Notes: generated from the letters alone by a model not told the origin. Shown: positions 25,876-35,380, counted from the first letter of the stretch. The stretch is 38,445 nt of DNA from Paracoccus shandongensis (GCF_017315735.1 NZ_JAFLRK010000035.1:1-38445); one strand, 5' to 3'. Numbers and translations: made by a program.

Positions 25876-25893
25876 AATTTCATATACAGAATT
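25876..25893. promoter_or_regulatory. AT-rich imperfect palindrome in the divergent sugar-operon promoter
   Basis: AATT-TCATATACAG-AATT lies between the binding-protein and lactonase genes, 44 bases from the former. The outer four bases of each arm and the central TATA are symmetric. A second small inverted repeat (ACTTG, 6 bases, CAAGT) lies at 25914-25929. These could hold the promoter and operator for both directions. No regulator gene is adjacent, and the IclR protein at 14.4 kb is only a possibility. Confidence 0.4.
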
Positions 25894-25952
25894 ATGTTTC
25901 ATGACTAAACGGAACTTGAGGCACCAAGTCAAGCCATCTTCGGGAGGGGGCG

Positions 25953-26789
25953 ATGATCTTCGACACGCATCTGCATCTGATCGACCGCAAAAGGCTGCGG
26001 TATCCGTGGCTTGGCGGCGTTCCCGCGCTGGACCGCGACTGGACGCTTGCCGATTACCAGGCCACGGCACGGCGGGTCGGCATCACCGGCGCGCTGCACA
26101 TGGAGGTGGATGTCGCCGAACCCGACATCGCCGGGGAAACCGCCTGGGTGGCGGCCATGATGGCGCAGCCGGGCAGCCTGATCCGGGGCGCGATCAGCGC
26201 CGCGCGTCCTGAATCGCCGGGCTTCGCGTCCTGGCTGGAGTCGGTGGACCGCCGCACCGTCAAGGGCGTGCGCCGGGTGCTGCACGTGATGCCGGACAAG
26301 CTGTCGGAACAGCCCCTGTTCCGTGACAACATCCGCCGCCTGGGCCGGGCCGGGCTGCCCTTCGACCTTTGCCTGCAGGCGCGGCAACTGGCCCTGGGGA
26401 CCGCCCTGGCCGATGCCGCGCCCGGCACCGTCTTCGTGCTGGATCATTGCGGCGTTCCCGACATCGCGGGCGGGGCGTTCGACAGCTGGGCCGCGGACAT
26501 CGGGGCGTTGGCCGAACGCCCGAACGTCCATGTCAAGATGTCGGGCATCACCGCCTATGCGGGGACCGGCTGGACCCTGGAAACCCTGCGCCCCTGGGTG
26601 CGGCACGTGATCGACTGCTTCGGCTCGGGCCGCGTCGTCTGGGGATCGGACAGCCCGGTCTGCACCCTGCAATCCTCGCTGCCGGAATGGGTCGCGGCCA
26701 GCCATGCCCTTCTGGCCGATTTCCCGGACCATGAACGGAGCGCGATGCTGGAAGGCAATGCGCGGGAAATCTGGGGGATCCCCTCTTGA
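25953..26789 (+). CDS. Amidohydrolase-family lactonase, probable L-fuconolactone hydrolase
   Basis: 278 residues of the amidohydrolase 2 family (COG3618-type TIM barrel). The metal-binding entry motif is FDTHLHLIDRKRLRYPWL. Later come MEVDVAEPD, a FVLDHCGVPDI segment with a second metal-type His, VKMSGITAYAG, and the catalytic Asp in VWGSDSPVC. Family members open sugar lactones, including L-fucono-1,5-lactone. Start at ATG 25953 with GGGAGGGGG 4 bases upstream. It is divergent from the sugar operon and supplies the lactone-to-aldonate step of the proposed pathway. Confidence 0.85.
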   Translation: MIFDTHLHLIDRKRLRYPWLGGVPALDRDWTLADYQATARRVGITGALHMEVDVAEPDIAGETAWVAAMMAQPGSLIRGAISAARPESPGFASWLESVDRRTVKGVRRVLHVMPDKLSEQPLFRDNIRRLGRAGLPFDLCLQARQLALGTALADAAPGTVFVLDHCGVPDIAGGAFDSWAADIGALAERPNVHVKMSGITAYAGTGWTLETLRPWVRHVIDCFGSGRVVWGSDSPVCTLQSSLPEWVAASHALLADFPDHERSAMLEGNAREIWGIPS

Positions 26790-26880
26790 TCTGCGGGCAG
26801 GACATGGCCCCGGAACAACCATGCGCCCGACCGGCTTGCGGCGTCTGGCTTCTTCGGCAGACCGGCGCTATGGTTGCGCC

Positions 26881-27222
26881 ATGACCGAAACCCTGCCTCC
26901 CTGCCCGGAATGCTCCTCCGCCTATACCTACGCGCTGGAGGGGCTGTTGGCCTGCCCGGAATGTGGCCATGAATGGCCGGCGCGCGCGCCCCAGGACAGC
27001 GGCCCCGAGGTGCGCGACAGCGTGGGGAACGTCCTGCGCGACGGCGACACGGTCACGGTGATCAAGGATCTGAAGGTCAAGGGCTCGTCCTCCACCGTGA
27101 AGGTGGGCACGAAGGTGCGCGGCATCCGCCTGGTTGCGGGAAACCACGACATCGATTGCAGGATCCCCGGCATCGGCCAGATGGGGCTCAAGTCGCAATT
27201 CGTGAAGAAAGTCGCCGAATAG
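26881..27222 (+). CDS. Zinc-ribbon protein of the PhnA/YjdM family
   Basis: 113 residues. The N-terminal zinc ribbon has two Cys pairs (CPECSSAYTY and CPECGHEW). The second half is the PhnA domain, with DSVGNVLRDGDTVTVIKDLK, then VKVGTKVRGIRL and DIDCRIPGIGQMGLKSQFVK. The name comes from the E. coli phn region, but the protein is not needed for phosphonate breakdown and its role is unknown. Start ATG 26881. It stands alone and converges on rsgA. Confidence 0.92.
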   Translation: MTETLPPCPECSSAYTYALEGLLACPECGHEWPARAPQDSGPEVRDSVGNVLRDGDTVTVIKDLKVKGSSSTVKVGTKVRGIRLVAGNHDIDCRIPGIGQMGLKSQFVKKVAE

Positions 27223-27253
27223 ACGCGGGCCCCGGGCCTTGGGGGATGCAGTC

Positions 27254-28288
27254 TCAGCGCCGCTTCCCGGGCGCCCTGGTCACCTTGTTCCCACGCGGCC
27301 CGGACCGCAGGGGGGTGTTGCTGCGGTTCTCCTCGGCAAGCTTGCGCCAGCGTTCGACCCGCCCCCCATCAAGCGTCCCCGCAGCCACGGCCGCCAGGAC
27401 CGCGCATCCCGGCTCATGCGAATGGGTGCAGTCGCCAAAGCGGCAAAGCGGGGCAAGCTCGGCGATCTCGGCGAACAGCACGTCCAGCCCCGCCGCGATG
27501 TCGCTGACATGCAGCGTCCGGATCCCCGGCGTGTCGATGGCCCAGCCACCCCCGGCGATCGCGTGGAGCGAACGCGACGTGGTGGTATGGCGGCCCTTGG
27601 CGTCCGCCTCGCGGATGCTGCCGGTGGGCTGCGCCGCCTCGGGCGATTTCGCCGCAAGCGTGTTGAGCAGCGAGGACTTTCCCACCCCGGACGAGCCGAC
27701 AAGGGCGATCGTCCGGCCCGCGCCGCACCAGGGCGCCAGCGTCGCCGCCGCCTCGGGCGACCTGGCATTCAGCGTCACCACCCGAAGGCCGCGTTGCAGG
27801 CCTGCAACCTGCCTGAGATAAGGCCCGGCATCGGGCACCTGGTCGGCCTTGGTCAGGACGATCACCGGCGTGGTGCCGGCCTCGTTGGCGAATGCCAGAT
27901 AGCGTTCCAGCCGCGCCGCGTTCAGGTCGTCGTTGCACGAGGTCACGATGAACAGCGTATCGACATTGGCCGCAATCAGTTGCGGGGTCCGGCTTCCCTC
28001 GGTGCGCCGCTGCAACAGGGTTTTCCGCTCTAGCCGGCGGACAAGCATCCGGGTATCGGGTTCCACCAGAACCCAGTCCCCGACCGCATAATCGCCCGTG
28101 TTGGCGTGGACGGGAAGCGGCAGCCTTGCGGGGCCCGACGGGGACTCGGCGGTCATGCGGGCGCGGTGAACCGTGGCGATGCGCATCGGGGCCAGGCCCG
28201 TCTCGGCCGGGTCCAGCTGGTCGTCGAAAAAGGCCGACCATCCGAGGGTCGCGAGGGTCGCGGATGCCTGGTCTGATGAATGGGTCAC
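27254..28288 (-). CDS. rsgA: Ribosome small-subunit biogenesis GTPase RsgA
   Basis: A circularly permuted GTPase of 344 residues that helps 30S subunit maturation. The OB-fold comes first (about 35-95, with GDYAVGDWVLV). The G motifs then appear in permuted order: TKAD (146-149), the P-loop GSSGVGKSS (198-206) and DTPG (252-255). The C-terminal zinc knuckle is Cys282, Cys287, His289, Cys295. The start is taken as GTG 28288 after AGGGG because the family N-terminus fits SATLATLGWSAFF. In-frame ATGs further upstream would add unrelated sequence. Confidence 0.93.
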   Translation of the reverse strand: MTHSSDQASATLATLGWSAFFDDQLDPAETGLAPMRIATVHRARMTAESPSGPARLPLPVHANTGDYAVGDWVLVEPDTRMLVRRLERKTLLQRRTEGSRTPQLIAANVDTLFIVTSCNDDLNAARLERYLAFANEAGTTPVIVLTKADQVPDAGPYLRQVAGLQRGLRVVTLNARSPEAAATLAPWCGAGRTIALVGSSGVGKSSLLNTLAAKSPEAAQPTGSIREADAKGRHTTTSRSLHAIAGGGWAIDTPGIRTLHVSDIAAGLDVLFAEIAELAPLCRFGDCTHSHEPGCAVLAAVAAGTLDGGRVERWRKLAEENRSNTPLRSGPRGNKVTRAPGKRR

Positions 28289-28669
28289 GATCCCCTGAAT
28301 GGGCGCAACATCCGCCTGTTGCAAGCCCTTCCCTGAAGACGCCCGCGTTTTCGGGTTTTCCCAAAGCGCGCGCCCCCGCGCGACGAACAGCCCCCGCAAG
28401 GTCCGCCGCGCCATGCCGAAGACGTGTGTATCCATCGCGGGCGCGAAGGCCTCATCGGCTTCGGGCGCGGCCTTGACCGCCCCTTGCTGTCGGACAAGGC
28501 GGGAAAGGCTGAAGCGGCGGCTGCCTTGCAACGCCTGCGGGACGGCATGTCCTTGGTCGCACCAGGCCAGAGAACGGCGTGGCCGCTGCGCGTCGCATGG
28601 ACTATCGGACGGCCAGGGTGTAAGAATCCCTGATGCGATGTGCCAAGATGACCCAGATCCTGCGAGAGT
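28289..28669. other. Gap upstream of rsgA, no gene seen
   Basis: All frames here are rich in arginine and proline or lack ribosome sites, and none resembles a known family. The stretch may include the lost 5' part of the recombinase whose tail follows. Confidence 0.3.
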
Positions 28670-28879
28670 GCGCGGCAAGCGGCGTCGCATGAGGGCATGG
28701 CGCTGGCCTGCGCCAAGGGCAAGCTGCGCGGCGGGACGCCGAAGCCGTCGGACCGCCTGGAAGAAGGAGTTGCGCCGCATGTACGACCCCGGCCATCATT
28801 CCACCGGCGACCTGGGCAAGGTGCTCTCGACCCCGCGTCCGGCCCCATGCCGCGCGGGGAAACGGCGGGCGGTGGCGTG
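28670..28879 (+). pseudogene. Serine recombinase (resolvase/invertase) C-terminal remnant, frameshifted
   Basis: The plus strand reads HEGMALACAKGKLRGGTPKP, matching the hinge of Tn3-type resolvases (xEGxAxAxAKGKLRG). It slips frame near 28757 and continues KELRRMYDPGHHSTGDLGKV, then LSTPRP, matching the C-terminal helix-turn-helix that usually reads SVSRPTVYR. The catalytic serine domain is absent. It marks a past mobile element between rsgA and the nir cluster. Confidence 0.6.
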
Positions 28880-29194
28880 ATGGCGGATGACCCGAAGCCC
28901 CCGCGCCCGCCGTCGCTGAAAAGCCAGACCCGGCAATCGAACTGGCGGCGCACCAACCTGCCCAAATACATGGCCCACCTGGCCGTCCAGCGGGCGCTTG
29001 TGTCGGGAACGCTGGAAAAGCAGGGCTGCGAGGTTTGCGGCACCGCACGGGTGGACGCCCATCACGACCGCTATGACGAGCCCCTGAACGTCCGCTGGCT
29101 GTGCCGCCGCCACCACGTCAAGCTGCACCATTACGGCGAGGACATGTTCCCCGTCGGTCCTTCCCCGGCAAAGGGCCCCTTTGCCGAGGAGTGA
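28880..29194 (+). CDS. Small HNH/zinc-finger-like protein
   Basis: 104 residues. After a proline- and lysine-rich start, it has a metal-site pattern CEVCGTARVDAHHDRYDEPL followed by VRWLCRRHHVKLHH, that is C-x2-C, then HH, then C-x2-HH. This resembles the minimal HNH-type proteins found in phages and plasmids. Start ATG 28880 overlaps the end of the recombinase remnant. The ribosome site is weak (GGTGGCG). It could be cargo left by a mobile element. Nuclease activity is not shown. Confidence 0.65.
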   Translation: MADDPKPPRPPSLKSQTRQSNWRRTNLPKYMAHLAVQRALVSGTLEKQGCEVCGTARVDAHHDRYDEPLNVRWLCRRHHVKLHHYGEDMFPVGPSPAKGPFAEE

Positions 29195-29196
29195 CG

Positions 29197-29212
29197 GCCG
29201 GGAAACCCCGGC
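29197..29212. terminator. Small hairpin between convergent HNH-like gene and nirN
   Basis: GCCGGG, AAAC, CCCGGC directly follows the HNH-like stop and precedes the nirN end by 11 bases. There is no T-run, so it is a weak bidirectional terminator at best. Confidence 0.35.
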
Positions 29213-29222
29213 GGGCGCCCCC

Positions 29223-30782
29223 TCAATGGCTGGTGCCGTCGGAAAAGGTGATCTTGTTCCAGACGTTGTATTTCCCCGAAGGCTTGCGCATCGGCAGGCG
29301 CTTCACCTCCTCCAGCGTTTTGGCGTCATAGACGACCAGGGCGCCGTCGTCCTCCCAGATGGACACAAGGGCGTATCTGCCGTCGCGCGTGAATTCGGTA
29401 TGGGCGGCGGTCTGGCCGGGGGCGGGGGTCAGGGTCCGGACGATTTCCAGGCTTTGCTTGTCGATGATGTGGATTTCGTCCTTGCGGTCGCTCATGAACA
29501 CGTCCGCCCAGACATAGGGGGATGTCTCGTGGCTGCGCAGGAAGAAGCCGGGGCCGTGGGTGGGGATCTGCTTGACCAGTGTCCAGTCGGTCATGTCGAT
29601 CACCGACAGCACGCCTTCGTTCAGGTGGGGCGTGGCCATGACCTTGTGGCCGTTTCGGTCCCAGGTGATCCCCGACCCCAGATGCGGCATCCCGGGCAGC
29701 GGCAGTTCGGCCACCTTGCCGCCGCTGGTCAGGTTGATGACGACGCCCTTGGTGCCCTCGCGGTTGGTGCCGATCAGGTTCCTGTAGCCGGGATCGAAGA
29801 AGAAATCGTCCAGCGGTTCCTGGGTCGGGATGCGGCGGCGGGCGAACAGGCCCCGTTGCGCGCCAAAGGCCTCGGTCGCGCCCTTTTCATAGCTGTGGAC
29901 ATAGCCGTCGTGAAAGGGACCGGCATCCGGATCGGTCGCGATTTCCCAGATCTCGGGGGCGTCCTTCAGGGCCAGGATGAAGCTGCGGCGGTCGGGCGCC
30001 TGGTAAACGGCGCTGACCCGGCTGGGGGTGCCGTCGCGGGCCGCCACGTCGATCACGCGCACGGGTTCCAGCGTGTCGGTGGACAGGATCGTCAGCGTCT
30101 GCGGCAGGTAGTTGGCCACCGCCAGCCACTGGCCGTCATGGCTCAGGGCGATGTTGCGGCTGTTGAGACCGGCGCGGACGCGGCCCACCTCGGCCAAGGA
30201 CCAGATGTCGTATTTCTGCACCCAGCCGTCGCGCGACATGATGAAGACAAAGCGCCCGTCGGGCGAGAACTTGGGCCCGCCATGGACCGCATAGGGGGTG
30301 GGAAAGCGGTCCAGAACCTCCAGCCGGTCGCCGTCCAGGACGCTGACATGGTGATCGCCGGTTTCCACGACCAGCGTGATGTTCAGGGGATCGGCGTCAA
30401 AGACCGGCGCGGCGGCGGGGGTATAGCCGGGGGCCATCGCGCGGCTGGCCCCGATGTCGGCGGTGGTCCAGGTCGGGCTTTCCGCCAGGGGCGCCTTGAG
30501 GAAGGCCACCAGGTCGCCGATCCGCTGCGCCGACAACTGGTCCTTGAACCCCGCCATCTGCGTCAGGGGGCGGCCATGGGCGATCACCTGGTCGATGCCC
30601 CGGACCCGCCCCAGCGTTTCGGGGATCAGCGCGGGCCCGGTGCCGCCCAGCCGGTCCGCGCCATGGCAGGCGGCGCAATGGGTGGCGAAATCCTGCGCCG
30701 GATCCGCCAGCGCCGCCGCCGAGGCCAGCAGCAGGGCGGCCAGCAGAAGGCCCCCCCTAGAAGAAACGATGCGCTGGATCAT
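29223..30782 (-). CDS. nirN: NirN, dihydro-haem d1 dehydrogenase
   Basis: 519 residues. NirN is a periplasmic NirS-like protein that introduces the acrylate double bond as the last step of haem d1 synthesis and hands the cofactor on. The signal peptide is [18 protein letters not shown] c-type haem site CAACH lies at residues 36-40. The eight-bladed d1-binding propeller follows, with [20 protein letters not shown] and [20 protein letters not shown]. It lacks the long linker seen in NirS. Start at ATG 30782. It overlaps the end of nirJ by 26 bases and is the last gene of the operon. Confidence 0.93.
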   Translation of the reverse strand: MIQRIVSSRGGLLLAALLLASAAALADPAQDFATHCAACHGADRLGGTGPALIPETLGRVRGIDQVIAHGRPLTQMAGFKDQLSAQRIGDLVAFLKAPLAESPTWTTADIGASRAMAPGYTPAAAPVFDADPLNITLVVETGDHHVSVLDGDRLEVLDRFPTPYAVHGGPKFSPDGRFVFIMSRDGWVQKYDIWSLAEVGRVRAGLNSRNIALSHDGQWLAVANYLPQTLTILSTDTLEPVRVIDVAARDGTPSRVSAVYQAPDRRSFILALKDAPEIWEIATDPDAGPFHDGYVHSYEKGATEAFGAQRGLFARRRIPTQEPLDDFFFDPGYRNLIGTNREGTKGVVINLTSGGKVAELPLPGMPHLGSGITWDRNGHKVMATPHLNEGVLSVIDMTDWTLVKQIPTHGPGFFLRSHETSPYVWADVFMSDRKDEIHIIDKQSLEIVRTLTPAPGQTAAHTEFTRDGRYALVSIWEDDGALVVYDAKTLEEVKRLPMRKPSGKYNVWNKITFSDGTSH

Positions 30783-31980
30783 GGCTTTTCCCCCGGAACG
30801 GCGTGACGGCAAGGCGGTCGGGGGCACCCTCGACCCCGATTTCGGCATTGGACAGATAGCAGGCGGGATCCTCGGCCCAGGGGTCGCCGGTCAGTTGCAG
30901 GGCGCGGATGCGGGTGTTGCCGCCGCACACGTCCTGGAAGGCGCAGGCCCCGCAGCGGCCCTTCAGCGGGCGGGGGCGCGTGCGCAGCGTGGCCAGCATC
31001 GGGTCGTCGCCGGTCCACCACTGGCTGAACGGCTTGTCCTTGACCGATCCCACCGTATAGTCCGACCAGTAGGTGTCGGGATGGACCCTGCCCTGCGGGT
31101 CGATGTTGGCGACGCCCAGGCCGCTGGAATTGCCGCCCCAGGCCGTCAGGTGATCGCGGAGATGGGCCACCGCGCCCGCGTCGAAGGTGCGTTCCGCCCA
31201 GCGGATGAACCACACCGCGTCGGCGTCGTTGTTGCCGGTCACGATCTCCAGCGGGCGGCCCCCGGACAGCGCGTCCCACCCCCGTTCGATCAGCAGATCC
31301 ATCGCGCGTCGGGTATGGGCGTGTTCCTGATCTTCGCCCCGGTGCTTGTCGCCGCGTCCGGCATAGACCAGGTGCGACAGATAGAACTTGTCCACGCCCT
31401 CGGCCTCGCACAGGTTCAGCATGGCGGGCAGGTGATGGGCGTTGTCGCGGGTGATGGTATAGCGCAGGCCCACCTTGACGCCGCGCGCCTTGCAGGCCCG
31501 GACCCCGGCCAGGGCATTGTCGAAGGCCCCCTCGACCCCCCGGAACCAGTCGTTCACCGCGCCGATCCCGTCCAGGCTGATGCCCACGTAATCGAAGCCA
31601 AGCGCGGCCACCCGGTCGGCCACGCCCGGTTCGCCCAGCTTCGTGCCGTTGGTGGACAGCGACAGGTGGCGGAAATCCAGCGCCCGCGCGCGTTCGGCCA
31701 GATCCCAGAAGTCAAAGCGCGACAGCGGCTCGCCCCCCGACAGGATCAGCGCGGGGATGCGGAAGGCGGACAGGTCGTCCAGCACGGCCATGGCTTGGTC
31801 ATGCGTCAGCTCGCCCGGAAAGACGTGGTCCGACGACACCGTATAGCAATGGCGGCACTTGAGGTTGCAGGTGCGCGTCAGGTTCCAGATCACCACGGGC
31901 TTGACGCTGCCCGGACGCCCGCGACGGAGGACCGGGGTCGGGTCCAGCAACTGGCGCATGTATTGGGTCAGGCGGAACAT
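30757..31980 (-). CDS. nirJ: NirJ, radical SAM haem d1 synthesis protein
   Basis: 407 residues. NirJ is a radical S-adenosylmethionine enzyme that replaces the two propionate side chains of didecarboxysirohaem by oxo groups. The cluster motif is C38-NLK-C42-RH-C45. SAM-binding follows at [22 protein letters not shown]-terminal second iron-sulfur site is visible as [13 protein letters not shown] with a later Cys (DPACYLSN). Start at ATG 31980, 12 bases after nirH. Confidence 0.95.
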   Translation of the reverse strand: MFRLTQYMRQLLDPTPVLRRGRPGSVKPVVIWNLTRTCNLKCRHCYTVSSDHVFPGELTHDQAMAVLDDLSAFRIPALILSGGEPLSRFDFWDLAERARALDFRHLSLSTNGTKLGEPGVADRVAALGFDYVGISLDGIGAVNDWFRGVEGAFDNALAGVRACKARGVKVGLRYTITRDNAHHLPAMLNLCEAEGVDKFYLSHLVYAGRGDKHRGEDQEHAHTRRAMDLLIERGWDALSGGRPLEIVTGNNDADAVWFIRWAERTFDAGAVAHLRDHLTAWGGNSSGLGVANIDPQGRVHPDTYWSDYTVGSVKDKPFSQWWTGDDPMLATLRTRPRPLKGRCGACAFQDVCGGNTRIRALQLTGDPWAEDPACYLSNAEIGVEGAPDRLAVTPFRGKSHDPAHRFF

Positions 31981-31991
31981 GGCGTCCCCTT

Positions 31992-32474
31992 TCAATCGTC
32001 GCGCAGGCGCAGCCCGGTCTTTTTCAGGATGCGCGTGGAATACAGGATGTCGTGGCCCCGGCAGGCGTCGCCCAGGATCGCGGCGACCCGGGCGCGCTTT
32101 TCCTCGACCTCGGACCGGCTTTCGCCATGCAGCATGGCGAACAGGTTGAAGGGCCATTCGGACAGCGCCCGGGGCCTGCGATAGCAATGGGTGACGAAGG
32201 GCAGCGCCCCCACCTGCGCCCCCAGGTCCGAGACGCGGTCGTCCGCCACGTCCCACACGCTCATCCCGTTGGCTGTCATGCCCAGGGCATAGTGGTTCGG
32301 CGCCAGCGCGATGCGGCGGACGGCGCCGCGATCCTGCAGGGCGGCCAGGCGGGCGATCACTTCGGCCTCGGTCAGGCCCAGGGCCGCGGCGATGTCGGCA
32401 TAGGGTTCGGGGACCAGCGGCAGCCCCGCTTGCGTGGCCTGCACGATGCGGCGGTCGATTGCGTCCAGCGTCAT
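31992..32474 (-). CDS. nirH: NirH, Lrp/AsnC-type sirohaem decarboxylase subunit
   Basis: 160 residues. NirD, L, G and H together decarboxylate sirohaem to 12,18-didecarboxysirohaem. The N-terminal half is an AsnC-like helix-turn-helix ([20 protein letters not shown]). The C-terminal half has [36 protein letters not shown] and NLFAMLHG, which carry the conserved His and Arg of the decarboxylase. Start at ATG 32474 overlaps the nirG stop (ATGA). Confidence 0.93.
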   Translation of the reverse strand: MTLDAIDRRIVQATQAGLPLVPEPYADIAAALGLTEAEVIARLAALQDRGAVRRIALAPNHYALGMTANGMSVWDVADDRVSDLGAQVGALPFVTHCYRRPRALSEWPFNLFAMLHGESRSEVEEKRARVAAILGDACRGHDILYSTRILKKTGLRLRDD

Positions 32475-32953
32475 GCCTGCACCCGGAAGCCGATGAAGTA
32501 TTCTTCCAGCTTGGGAAACAGCATGACCCTCAACCCCGTCTCGTTCTCGATGGCGCGGGCGGTGCGGTCGATGCCGTCGGGCGTATCGGTGGCAAGGACG
32601 AACCACATGTTCAGCGCGTGCGTGCGTTCATAGTTATGCGCGACCTCGGGATGCGCATTGACCTGGGTCATGACCGTATCGAAACAGTCGGGCGGCACGG
32701 CCATGGCGCAAAGGCAGAAGGCCCCGCCCAGGGCGGCGGCGTCGAAAAAGGGGCCGAAGCGGGTGATCGCGCCCAGGTCGCGCAAGCGCGTCAGCCGGGC
32801 GATCAGGTCCGCCCCGGCGATGCCAAGCGCCGCGCCTGCGTCGTCAAAGGGGCGCGGGGTCAGCGGAAAGCCGTCCTGCAAGGCGTTCAGGATGGCGCGG
32901 TCGGTCGCGTCCAGCGCATCAGACGGCAGGACGGTGCGGAGGGGACGGGTCAT
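32471..32953 (-). CDS. nirG: NirG, Lrp/AsnC-type sirohaem decarboxylase subunit
   Basis: 160 residues of the same fold as NirH: helix-turn-helix [20 protein letters not shown], then [15 protein letters not shown], and the late [20 protein letters not shown]. It ends [10 protein letters not shown]. Start at ATG 32953, overlapping the nirDL stop by 4 bases and the nirH start by 4. It is distinct from NirH by its [13 protein letters not shown] motif, which is NirG/NirD-like. Confidence 0.92.
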   Translation of the reverse strand: MTRPLRTVLPSDALDATDRAILNALQDGFPLTPRPFDDAGAALGIAGADLIARLTRLRDLGAITRFGPFFDAAALGGAFCLCAMAVPPDCFDTVMTQVNAHPEVAHNYERTHALNMWFVLATDTPDGIDRTARAIENETGLRVMLFPKLEEYFIGFRVQA

Positions 32954-33924
32954 GCAGCCTCGATCAGCGCGCCGCGCTGCTTGAAACACTGGGTGGAAAA
33001 CAGGATCTTGTGGGGCGCGCCTGCCAGTTCGGGCAAGACGCGGGCGCGGTCCAGGACCGCCAGCGCCTCGGGGCGGGACCGGGCGTGGATCATGCAGAAC
33101 AGCGGCCAGTCCCAGAGATCCGGCACCGTGCGGCGCTGATAGCACAGCGTGACGCCCGGCACCTGCGACAGCGCGCAGCCTGCGGTTTCCACGCAGGGGG
33201 GCCGCCAGACAACCATCGCATTCGCCGCCCAGCCAAGCGCGCGATGGCGCACGATCACGCCCACGCGGGTCAGGATGCGGGCATGGGCCAGCGCCGTGAT
33301 GCGGGCGATGACCTCGGCCTCGGGGCGGCCAAGCCGCGCCGCCAAGGCGGCGAAGGGGGCGGGCACCAGCGCCAGCCCCTCGGACAGGGCCTGCATCAGC
33401 GGGCGGTCGTCCTGGCGCAGCGCCGCCATGTCGGGGGCGCGGTCAGGCGGCAGGGGCTGGCGGGGACCGCACAGGCGAAAGCCCAGGTCGATGTTGAAGG
33501 GCCGCACCAGTGGCAGGGACAGCACGGGCAGGCCCGAGGCGCCCTCGATCCGCGACAGCGTTGCCGCAAGGCCCGCGTCCGATGGCGCGGTGGCGACGAA
33601 CCACAGGTTCCAGCGATCCTCGCGCAGGTAGGAATGGTTCACGCCCGGCTCGGCCCCCACGATGGCGGCGACCTCCTCGATGCGCGCCTCAGGGACCGCC
33701 AGCGCGGCCAGGGTCGAGGCGCCGGCCGTGTTGGGGCGGCAGGTGGCCCCCACGCGGCTGATCCGGCCGCAGTCCTGCAGGCGACGCAGGCGGTCCAGAA
33801 CCTCGGCCTCGGTCGTGCCCAGAACATCCGCCATCGCGGCGAAGGGGCGCGGAACCAGCGGCAGGTCGCGCTGGAAATCGTCCAGCAGCCGCGTGTCCAG
33901 GCAATCGGGCGACAGGTCCGTCAT
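32950..33924 (-). CDS. nirDL: NirDL, fused sirohaem decarboxylase subunits
   Basis: 324 residues containing two AsnC-like modules. The first (about 1-155) is NirD-like, with PFAAMADVLGTTEAEVLDRL, ISRVGATCRPNTAGAST and VNHSYLREDRWNLWFV. The second (about 170-324) is NirL-like, with PFAALAARLGRPEAEVIARI, HRALGWAANAMVVWRPP and VTLCYQRRTVPDLWDWPLFC. The fusion is known from Paracoccus, where it supplies both subunits for sirohaem decarboxylation. Start at ATG 33924, coupled to nirF by ATGA. Confidence 0.93.
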   Translation of the reverse strand: MTDLSPDCLDTRLLDDFQRDLPLVPRPFAAMADVLGTTEAEVLDRLRRLQDCGRISRVGATCRPNTAGASTLAALAVPEARIEEVAAIVGAEPGVNHSYLREDRWNLWFVATAPSDAGLAATLSRIEGASGLPVLSLPLVRPFNIDLGFRLCGPRQPLPPDRAPDMAALRQDDRPLMQALSEGLALVPAPFAALAARLGRPEAEVIARITALAHARILTRVGVIVRHRALGWAANAMVVWRPPCVETAGCALSQVPGVTLCYQRRTVPDLWDWPLFCMIHARSRPEALAVLDRARVLPELAGAPHKILFSTQCFKQRGALIEAA

Positions 33925-35075
33925 AGCCCGGTCCGATGCGCGCGGACGGTGAAGAAGATGCCGGACGGGGCCTGCGCCCCGATCTCGCCCAGCTTTTCGT
34001 AGGTGCGGGTGTCGTAGATGACGACGCGGTTGTCGTCGCGGGCGGACAGCCAGACCTCGCGCCCGCGCGGGGTGAACTCCATGTGAAGGATCCCCGCGCC
34101 GGGGTGCAGCGTCCGCTTGACCTGCCGTGTCAGGCTGTCGATCACCTGCACCGCGCCGTTGTCGGGGGTGGCGAAGTTCACCCACAGTTCCCGCCCGTCG
34201 GGGCGGGCGGTGACGAAGACCGGCTGGCCCGCGACATCCGTGCGCCCGGTTTCCTGCCCCGTCGCGGCGTCGGCCCACAGCACCTGGTGCAGCCCCACGG
34301 CGGGCAGGGCATAGGTCGCGCCCGCCAGCGTCCAGCCCTGCAGATGCGGCATCTTGTAGACCGGCAGGTCGGGCTGGTTCCGGCCGTAATCGGGCAGGAT
34401 GCGGCGGGGCGTGGGGGGATCCTGCCACAGGTCCAGCGTGGTCAGGCCCTTTTCGCCGAACAGCCCGACGATGAAGGTCCGCCCGTCCGCCGTCATCAGC
34501 GCGTCATAGGGATTGGCGCCCACGCCTTCGATGCGCGTGACCCGGGGGTTCGCGGGGTCGACGGAATGGTCCAGCACCCAGACCTCGCCCGTGTCCCAGG
34601 TGGCGACGGCAAAGCGCGATCCCGGCGCGTCGGCCAGGCCCACGGTCTTCGATCCCATCGGCACGTCGGCCACGGGGTCCAGGGTGCCTGCGTCAAAGAC
34701 CTTGACCCCGCCGGGTTCGTAGTTCGACACCGCCACCAGCCGCCCGTCGTCGGAAATGGCCCCGCCGATGGCGTTCCCGGCCTGCACCACGCGCTTGTCC
34801 AGCCGGCAGGCCAGGATATCCACCTTGGACAGCCCCCCGTCGCGCCCGAACACATAGGCGAAGCGTTCGTCGGGCGAAAACGTCAGCGAGGCATGGGACA
34901 GATCCCCCAGTCCTTCCACCCGGCACAGCGCCGCGCGGTCGGACTGGTCCACCACCAGGACCGAGCCCGTGGCCCGTTCGATCACCACGCCCAGGTCGCC
35001 GGTGCCGCGCGGTTCCCCGGCGGGCGCCGCAAGCGGCAGCACCAGCGCAAGGGCGGTCAGGCAGGCGCGGATCAT
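33921..35075 (-). CDS. nirF: NirF, haem d1 biosynthesis protein
   Basis: 384 residues. NirF binds a haem d1 precursor and acts late in d1 synthesis. It resembles the d1 propeller of NirS without the c-haem domain, with GDLSHASLTFSPDERFAYVF and PHLQGWTLAGATYALPAVGL near the d1 site, and LHPGAGILHMEFTPRGREVW. The N-terminus MIRACLTALALVLPLAAPAG looks like a signal peptide with no lipobox, pointing to a soluble periplasmic form. Start at ATG 35075 has GAAGGAG upstream and overlaps the nirC stop. Confidence 0.93.
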   Translation of the reverse strand: MIRACLTALALVLPLAAPAGEPRGTGDLGVVIERATGSVLVVDQSDRAALCRVEGLGDLSHASLTFSPDERFAYVFGRDGGLSKVDILACRLDKRVVQAGNAIGGAISDDGRLVAVSNYEPGGVKVFDAGTLDPVADVPMGSKTVGLADAPGSRFAVATWDTGEVWVLDHSVDPANPRVTRIEGVGANPYDALMTADGRTFIVGLFGEKGLTTLDLWQDPPTPRRILPDYGRNQPDLPVYKMPHLQGWTLAGATYALPAVGLHQVLWADAATGQETGRTDVAGQPVFVTARPDGRELWVNFATPDNGAVQVIDSLTRQVKRTLHPGAGILHMEFTPRGREVWLSARDDNRVVIYDTRTYEKLGEIGAQAPSGIFFTVRAHRTGL

Positions 35076-35380
35076 TCGGTCTTCTCCTTCAGCAGGTATT
35101 CGGCGATCCACTGCGCCTCGGCGGGGGTCAGCAGGGGACGCCAGGGCGGCATCGCGGTGCCCGGCACGCCGTCAAGGATGATCGCGGCCAAAACCCCGGG
35201 ATCGCGCCCGGCCAGGGCCCCGGGGGTGATGGGACGGCCAAGGCCGCCCTTCATGGTCAGCCCGTGGCAGGATCCGCAGTCCTGGACCACCATGTGTTCC
35301 AGCTGCGCCTGCCGTTCGGAGGCGATTCCCAGGGCGGCGCCGGCCATGGCAAGGGCCGCGATCACCACGGCCTCAGCCAT
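35072..35380 (-). CDS. nirC: NirC, small c-type cytochrome
   Basis: 102 residues. A hydrophobic N-terminus ([20 protein letters not shown]) serves as signal peptide, followed by one haem site CGSCH at residues 35-39. The axial Met is probably in GTAMPPWRPLLTPAEAQWIA. NirC donates electrons to NirS or assists cofactor maturation. Start at ATG 35380, overlapping the nirE stop by 8 bases. Confidence 0.92.
   Translation of the reverse strand: MAEAVVIAALAMAGAALGIASERQAQLEHMVVQDCGSCHGLTMKGGLGRPITPGALAGRDPGVLAAIILDGVPGTAMPPWRPLLTPAEAQWIAEYLLKEKTE

Noticed and set aside
27223..27253. GGGCCCCGGGCC palindrome between phnA-like gene and rsgA as a terminator
   Set aside because: The self-complementary block leaves no room for a loop and has no T-run; not supported as a hairpin terminator.
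28299..28633. Possible small genes upstream of the recombinase remnant
   Set aside because: Overlapping frames on both strands without ribosome sites, family similarity or normal composition.
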